Assembly (NCBI RefSeq): GCF_900109195.1
Contig: NZ_FNZG01000007.1
Span: 1-64,000 of the forward strand
Direction of reading: 5' to 3'
Origin: Pseudooceanicola nitratireducens
Lineage (GTDB): Bacteria; Pseudomonadota; Alphaproteobacteria; Rhodobacterales; Rhodobacteraceae
Length of the DNA stretch: 64,000 nucleotides
The notes beneath the pieces are model-generated. The model had not been told where the DNA came from. It did not search any database and worked only from the letters and a program-made list of their open reading frames with translations. Numbering within the stretch: position 1 is the first letter of the stretch; each line of letters opens with the position of its first letter. Positions 59,927-64,000 of the stretch are shown in pieces. A program made the position numbers and the translations under genes.

Positions 59927-60844
59927 TCATGAGCGGTGTCCGAACACCTGTGCCTCTTTATGCGCATTGTCGCTCGCTTCAAACTCAAGCGTGGAATGCT
60001 CAATTGAAAAACGTTCATGCAGCACTGATTTGACGTTTTCTTTAATTTTGTCGGCCTCACTCATCCGGTCGCGTTCGACGACAATATGGCAGTCCAATGC
60101 CGCAGCGTGCTCCTGCATTTGCCACAGGTGGACATGATGCACGTCCACAACGCCATCGACACACTGGATCGCTCTGACCACGTCGTTTCCATCCACATCC
60201 GGCGGGCTTCCAAGCATCAGGGTTCGAATTGGGCCCCCTATTTCGGTGAAGGACAAATACAGGATGTAGAGCGCGATGCCGATGGTGATGGCCGGATCAA
60301 CCCAACGCATTTCATAGAGTATAATGAGCGTCCCGCCGACTATGACGGCCACTGAAGCCAACGCATCCGAAAGGTTGTGGAGAAAAAGCGCACGGATGTT
60401 CACGCTCCCCTTCTGCATCGAATAGGTCAGCATTGCGGTCAGCGTGTCGACCACAAGCGCGATTCCACCGAGAATGACGACGGTCCACCCCATGACTTCG
60501 GGTGGATCAATCATGCGCATGCCACCTTCGTAGATCAGATAGAAGCCGATCACGATGAGGGTGGTGTAGTTGATCAGGGCCGCGACGATTTCGACCCGAC
60601 CATAGCCGAAGGTCATACGCTCATCGGCTGGGCGGCGCGCGATCTTGCGTGCGGCAAAGGCAATGACAAGCGAGGCCATATCGGAAAAGTTGTGCAGCGC
60701 ATCGGCGATCAGTGCCAGGCTGCCCGACAATATGCCCCCGACGATTTGCGCAACGGTAAGAAGCCCGTTCGCCCAGATCGCGATGGCAACCCGCCGATCG
60801 CCAGAATCCGGATCGATATGCGCGTGCCCGTGGTCATGTGGCAT
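59927..60844 (-). CDS. CDF-family cation efflux transporter
   Basis: 305 residues. His-rich N-terminus (MPHDHGHAHID), six helices with ALIADALHNFSDMASLVIA and RALFLHNLSDALASVAV metal sites, a C-terminal domain VVDVHHVHLWQMQEHAAALDCHIVVE. This is the ZitB/CzcD form, most likely Zn, Cd or Co export. It is second in an operon: its start overlaps the transglutaminase-like gene by 11 bases, so the MerR-type promoter at 61625 drives both. Confidence 0.92.
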   Translation of the reverse strand: MPHDHGHAHIDPDSGDRRVAIAIWANGLLTVAQIVGGILSGSLALIADALHNFSDMASLVIAFAARKIARRPADERMTFGYGRVEIVAALINYTTLIVIGFYLIYEGGMRMIDPPEVMGWTVVILGGIALVVDTLTAMLTYSMQKGSVNIRALFLHNLSDALASVAVIVGGTLIILYEMRWVDPAITIGIALYILYLSFTEIGGPIRTLMLGSPPDVDGNDVVRAIQCVDGVVDVHHVHLWQMQEHAAALDCHIVVERDRMSEADKIKENVKSVLHERFSIEHSTLEFEASDNAHKEAQVFGHRS

Positions 60845-61589
60845 TGGCAGGCTCCTCATGCGCGTGTGTCGCGCGTCGGTCAGTCTTCAGGCGGCCGCTG
60901 CGGAAACCACGTACGCGCGCATTCATCCAGTGGCGTATGATATGACGGTATAAGGCACCACGCAGCCATCCAAAGGATTGCTCATGGGACAAATAGAAGG
61001 CGTCCGGCGTATCAAACACGCCGAAATCCTGCACGATGCCGGTTTTCTGAATGTAGGTATCTTCTCCGTTCCAGGCGACGGGAGGCGCGCCAAGGCAATC
61101 CGTGCCCGCGCCATAACCGCAGAGACTGTCCGTGTCCGAGAAAGACGTTTGCAGGACTTTGAGGAAAGCGTCATCCAGGATGAAGCCTTCAAGGTTGATC
61201 CAGGCACCTTGAAATTCGATCTCGACCCATGAGTGGAGAATTTCCTGCGGAGCAAGCGGATACACCAGCTCAGGTACAACACCGCGCTGCAAGCCTTTAT
61301 GGATCGTAAACCCATGCAACCGGCAACGAATGCCGACACCACGCAGCAGCGCCATCAAGAGCGTGCCTTTGGTATTGCACTGCCCATAGCCGTCGGAAAG
61401 CACTTCGGATGCGGGGATGTCGTCAGCTCGATTGTATCCGAACGCGATTTCATTCCGAACGAAATCATAGGCAGCTCCGATCCGATCGTATTCGGATAAG
61501 CCGCGCCAGCTGCGGTTCTCAATTAGACGCGCAAGAGGCGCGGCATCAAAATCCAGTAGTTTGGTGGGTACAAGTAGGGGGTCGGTCAT
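60834..61589 (-). CDS. Transglutaminase-like cysteine protease-fold protein
   Basis: 251 residues. Core motif SDGYGQCNTKGTLLMALLRGVGIRCRLHGFTI with the catalytic Cys, then HSWVEIEFQGAWINLEGFILD with His and Asp/Glu: the transglutaminase-like triad. No signal peptide, so it is cytoplasmic. The start at 61589 is set by the MerR-type promoter at 61625-61655; the ATG at 61625 would lie inside the -10. It is cotranscribed with the CDF transporter, which suggests a role in metal stress, such as handling a thiol peptide or amide bond (speculative). Confidence 0.82.
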   Translation of the reverse strand: MTDPLLVPTKLLDFDAAPLARLIENRSWRGLSEYDRIGAAYDFVRNEIAFGYNRADDIPASEVLSDGYGQCNTKGTLLMALLRGVGIRCRLHGFTIHKGLQRGVVPELVYPLAPQEILHSWVEIEFQGAWINLEGFILDDAFLKVLQTSFSDTDSLCGYGAGTDCLGAPPVAWNGEDTYIQKTGIVQDFGVFDTPDAFYLSHEQSFGWLRGALYRHIIRHWMNARVRGFRSGRLKTDRRATHAHEEPANAT

Positions 61590-61624
61590 CTGCAACGGGT
61601 CGCTCCTCGAATCGTCTTGGAACA

Positions 61625-61655
61625 AGACTAATTGCTATAGTCACTGTAGCTTCAA
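61625..61655 (-). promoter_or_regulatory. MerR-type promoter for the transglutaminase-CDF operon
   Basis: Minus strand: -35 TTGAAG, 19-bp spacer CTACAGTGACTATAGCAAT and -10 TAGTCT. The spacer dyad CTACAGT/CTATAG is a looser version of the CTCTAG dyads at 492, 1695 and 62901. The start of transcription would be near 61617. Confidence 0.75.
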
Positions 61656-61684
61656 TCCTTTCTTTCAGAAAGAATCTCCCGCAA

Positions 61685-62284
61685 CTATTTGTCCGTGTGA
61701 ACCGCTTTGTGGTGTTCGCCGTGTGCATCGCGCAGGATGTCGATACCGCCCCACGCCGCGATCCCGGCCACGACCACACCCACGACTATGTCCGGCCAGT
61801 TCGTTCCCAGCCAGGCGACGAGACCGCCAGCCACGACGATCCCGAGGTTTGCGGCGAAGTCGTTCCAGCTGAAGGTGTTCGCCGCGCGGATGTTGACGTC
61901 CGGTTCGCGAAGTCGGGCGAGCAACCAGACGCAGACCGCGTTGATCGCCGCGGCGATCAGGGCCATGGTGATCATGATCGTCCCGAGCGGATCCGACCCG
62001 CCGACATAGCGCCGCCACGCATCGTAGAGGATGCCTGCAGCGAACAGGATCAGCAGCCCACCGGAGATGTTCGCCGCCCCGCGTTTCCATTTGTCGGATC
62101 GGGACAAAGCGAAAAGGCTGATCGCGTAGACGAAGCTGTCGGAAAGGTTATCGAGCCCGTTGGCGATCAGGGCACTTGAGTCGCCGAAGGCGCCTGTTGC
62201 GAAAAAGGCCACGGCCAAACCGATATTGAGCGCCAGAACGATCCAAAGCGTCCGTCTCTCCATTGAATCTTGTCTAGCGGCCAT
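61685..62284 (-). CDS. Cation transporter, short CDF type
   Basis: 199 residues, without the C-terminal cytoplasmic domain, so only the membrane part. It has NIGLAVAFFATGAFGDSSALIANGLDNLSDSFVYAISL and DVNIRAANTFSWNDFAANLGIV, with D-x-x-x-D and N/D metal sites, and ends HGEHHKAVHTDK, a His tail. Such shortened CDF proteins (DmeF/Co-Zn-Cd type) occur near MerR regulators. The gene follows merR on the same strand with an 82-base gap. Confidence 0.85.
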   Translation of the reverse strand: MAARQDSMERRTLWIVLALNIGLAVAFFATGAFGDSSALIANGLDNLSDSFVYAISLFALSRSDKWKRGAANISGGLLILFAAGILYDAWRRYVGGSDPLGTIMITMALIAAAINAVCVWLLARLREPDVNIRAANTFSWNDFAANLGIVVAGGLVAWLGTNWPDIVVGVVVAGIAAWGGIDILRDAHGEHHKAVHTDK

Positions 62285-62366
62285 TTTGTGGTTCCAGCTT
62301 GTGTTGTAGGACACATTAACTTCTGCGGCTGATCTGCGTTCCAGCCGGAATGTTGGCTGAATTCCT

Positions 62367-62795
62367 TCAGGCCCCGATTTCCTCGTGCTCGGTCAAGCAT
62401 TCCGAATGGTCCCGCAACACCTCAAGCACCTTGCAATCTCCCGTCCGCCCGCCGCTGCATTCGTGAACCATGCGTTTCAGTTCCGTGCGCAGCGCCTTCA
62501 GGCGGTCCATGCGCTGCTCCACCTGTTTGAGCTGGCGACGCGCGATGGCATCTGCCTCGTCGCAGGGGCGGTTGGGATGGTCGCTGAGGTCGAGCAGCTC
62601 GCGGATCGCATCGAGCGAAAAACCGAGTTGCCGCGAATGGCGGATGAAGGACAGTCGGTCGAGCTGTGCATTGTCGTAGCGCCTCTGTCCGCCTTCGGTC
62701 CTGCCAGGTTCGGGCATGAGTCCGATCTGTTCGTAGTACCGGATGGTCTGCACTTTTGTGCCAGTCTTCTTTGACAGAGTACCGATCGTGAGCAT
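62367..62795 (-). CDS. PbrR/CadR-like MerR regulator
   Basis: 142 residues. MerR helix-turn-helix (LTIGTLSKKTGTKVQTIRYYEQIGLMP). Metal Cys at C78, C113 and C121, plus C133, near the C79-C132-C141 or C77-C112-C119 sets of PbrR and CadR proteins, so Pb, Cd or Zn is sensed rather than Cu. GGAGG before ATG 62795 supports this start; the frame is open to 62864. Divergent to a SCO1 gene that has a MerR promoter. Confidence 0.9.
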   Translation of the reverse strand: MLTIGTLSKKTGTKVQTIRYYEQIGLMPEPGRTEGGQRRYDNAQLDRLSFIRHSRQLGFSLDAIRELLDLSDHPNRPCDEADAIARRQLKQVEQRMDRLKALRTELKRMVHECSGGRTGDCKVLEVLRDHSECLTEHEEIGA

Positions 62796-62900
62796 TTTCG
62801 CCTCCATGAAAAAGATACAGTTTGTGTAGGTTTTGCCGTCGGAATAAACAAGTGTCGGATTCATAGACGCGTGAGTTCAAGCTATACCATGATTTCGTGC

Positions 62901-62931
62901 TTGAACCTCTAGCAGCTAGAGGATGTATCCG
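62901..62931 (+). promoter_or_regulatory. MerR-type promoter of the SCO1-dsbB row
   Basis: Plus strand: -35 TTGAAC, 19-bp spacer CTCTAGCAGCTAGAGGATG with the dyad CTCTAGC/GCTAGAG, and -10 TATCCG. The dyad is the best of the CTCTAG group. The regulator at 62367-62795 stands just on the other side. Confidence 0.85.
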
Positions 62932-62966
62932 CACAGGCAATAAGAATCAAAATCAGGCGAACAGGA

Positions 62967-63569
62967 TTGTCCCTTACATCGGCACAGAAGTTTCTTTGGG
63001 TTTTGGCAGGCGTGGCAGCGCTTGCCTTCGTATGGCTTTTGCTATGGTCCGATTATCGTGCCGATAGCGCCCGAACCGACGCCGAACCGCCTTTTTTCGC
63101 TGAGTTCGAACTGACGGACCACCAGGGTATGGTTCGAACCGAGGAGGACTTTGCGGGGCGCTGGATGCTGGTTTTTTTCGGCTTTACCAACTGCCCCGAC
63201 GTCTGCCCGACGACCCTATCCGAGGTCGCGGCGGTGATGGACAGTCTGGGCGACGATGCCGCCAAGGTCCAGCCGATTTTCATAACAATCGACCCTGAAC
63301 GAGACACGCCCGCAGCACTCGCCGAATACGTCCCGCTGTTCGATGCGGGCATCATCGGGCTGACCGGCACGCCGGAACAGATCGCCGCTACATCCGAGAC
63401 CTTTCCGATCTTCTTCGAACGCGTCGAAGAGGCTGCGGCGCCGGATGGTTACACGATGGGCCACACGTCGCATCTGTTCCTCTTCGATCCCGACGCGGGC
63501 TTCGCCGACTCGTGGCCCTACGGCACCTCCGCCGAAGAGATCCTCGCCGATCTGGAAGAGAGGATCTGA
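62967..63569 (+). CDS. SCO1/SenC-family copper metallochaperone
   Basis: 200 residues from TTG at 62967 (no ATG fits). An anchor helix (FLWVLAGVAALAFVWLLLW), the thioredoxin-like fold with FTNCPDVCPTTL (two Cys) and the His in MGHTSHLFLFD, the metal-binding set of SCO proteins. It supplies copper to cytochrome c oxidase CuA or acts as a thiol reductase. It begins a row under the MerR promoter at 62901, followed by dsbB. Confidence 0.92.
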   Translation: MSLTSAQKFLWVLAGVAALAFVWLLLWSDYRADSARTDAEPPFFAEFELTDHQGMVRTEEDFAGRWMLVFFGFTNCPDVCPTTLSEVAAVMDSLGDDAAKVQPIFITIDPERDTPAALAEYVPLFDAGIIGLTGTPEQIAATSETFPIFFERVEEAAAPDGYTMGHTSHLFLFDPDAGFADSWPYGTSAEEILADLEERI

Positions 63570-63574
63570 CCGAC

Positions 63575-63997
63575 ATGATCCGTATGTCCGGAGAAACAGC
63601 CCTCGGGCTGGCGTGGATCATCGCGCTCGTCGCCTCGCTTGCCGTGCTTTTCATCGGCGAGGTGCTGGGGCAGACGCCCTGTGTGCTATGCTGGTTCCAG
63701 CGCGCCTTCATGTTCCCCTTGGCCATTGTCCTCGGGCTCGGCCTTTGGTGGCGGGACGGCCGCGTGGGGCGCTACGGCATCGCATTGGCGCTTGGCGGCG
63801 GCGCAATCGCCCTGTGGCACATGGGGCTGTACGTCGGTCTTGTTCCCGAACGCATCCAGCCCTGCACGGCCACCGGCCCCTCTTGCACCGATGACAACCA
63901 ACTGGTCTTCGGCATCCCTATCCCGCTGATGGCGCTCGCCGCCTTCGCGCTGATCGGGGCGCTGTCGGCCCTTTCATTGAAGGACACACGAACATGA
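63575..63997 (+). CDS. dsbB: DsbB-type disulfide oxidoreductase, second copy
   Basis: 140 residues. Four helices, first Cys pair CVLC in GQTPCVLCWFQRAFMFP and a second pair in QPCTATGPSC. The ATG at 63575 is 2 bases after the scoI stop. It oxidises a DsbA with quinone; the first copy is at 30034. The stop overlaps the start of the next gene by one codon phase (ATGA). Confidence 0.9.
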   Translation: MIRMSGETALGLAWIIALVASLAVLFIGEVLGQTPCVLCWFQRAFMFPLAIVLGLGLWWRDGRVGRYGIALALGGGAIALWHMGLYVGLVPERIQPCTATGPSCTDDNQLVFGIPIPLMALAAFALIGALSALSLKDTRT

Positions 63998-64000
63998 ACC
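63994..64000 (+). CDS. Start of a further gene cut by the window edge
   Basis: An ATG at 63994 overlaps the dsbB stop as ATGA, the usual form of translational coupling. Only two codons are visible (Met-Asn). In comparable rows a DsbA-type thioredoxin follows SCO1-dsbB, but nothing in the visible bases proves it. Confidence 0.35.

Noticed and set aside
1-64000. CRISPR arrays, tRNA or rRNA genes
   Set aside because: No regularly spaced repeats, clover-leaf-like segments or rRNA-like stretches were seen by eye; a tRNA or Rfam scan could not be run.

Overview
The window is a piece of a high-GC alphaproteobacterial plasmid or plasmid-like replicon, most likely from the Rhodobacteraceae (Roseobacter/Paracoccus type). 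The basis is a repABC replication-partition unit, a DUF1612 (RHE_PE00001-type) plasmid protein, a serine recombinase, a decayed VirB conjugation locus, a ParDE toxin-antitoxin pair and the GC-rich codon use. I saw no rRNA, tRNA or CRISPR. The genus is an inference; a 16S gene or a database search would be needed to fix it.

Layout. 1-1.7 kb: the 5' end of a Zn/Cd/Pb-type P-type ATPase, a small lipoprotein and an L,D-transpeptidase, with two MerR-type promoters. 2.2-11.6 kb: plasmid backbone (DUF1612 protein, recombinase, repA-repB-repC, two perfect 16-bp palindromes that look like parS, a large second ParB-like protein, small unknowns). 12-22.6 kb: a redox and probably iron cluster made of a two-component system, two PepSY proteins, a ferric-reductase-like flavocytochrome, a DUF2271 protein with a candidate flavinylation motif, a PepSY-TM/flavodoxin/reductase fusion, ApbE, a TPC-motif P1B ATPase and a VIT1/CCC1 transporter. 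22.6-30 kb: conjugation remnant (virB1-virB2-virB3-truncated virB4), an H-NS fragment, ParDE inside a 32-bp inverted repeat, and unknown plasmid genes.

30-55 kb is a large copper-tolerance island: cusF-cusA-cusB (CusB carries five tandem CusF-like domains) plus dsbB; divergent dsbA-rhodanese-scsB; DUF305 / glutaredoxin-MauE / DUF3047; copA-cueR; copZ; and a roughly 5.6-kb operon of L,D-transpeptidase, cytochrome c, copC, copD, multicopper oxidase, cytochrome c, scsC and a second L,D-transpeptidase, followed by the two-component system that probably controls it. 55-64 kb: a CueR-type promoter driving DUF6010, TVP38 and CDF-transporter genes, DUF411, a Crp/Fnr regulator with its own palindrome, an orphan Rieske protein, a transglutaminase plus CDF pair, a third CDF transporter, a PbrR/CadR-like MerR regulator, and SCO1 plus DsbB.

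How it fits together. Reading the intergenic DNA suggests three overlapping control circuits: (i) CueR-like promoters with CTTCCAG...CTGGAAG-type dyads at copA, copZ and 55.1 kb; (ii) MerR promoters with CTCTAG-type dyads at 0.5, 1.7, 61.6 and 62.9 kb, probably for the PbrR/CadR-like protein; (iii) five sites with two TTGTA-type half-sites exactly 10 bp apart, each in the intergenic region in front of a copper operon, which fit an OmpR-family regulator such as the one at 54.3-55.0 kb. The island combines metal efflux, periplasmic oxidation and chaperoning, disulfide repair and cell-wall crosslinking under metal control.
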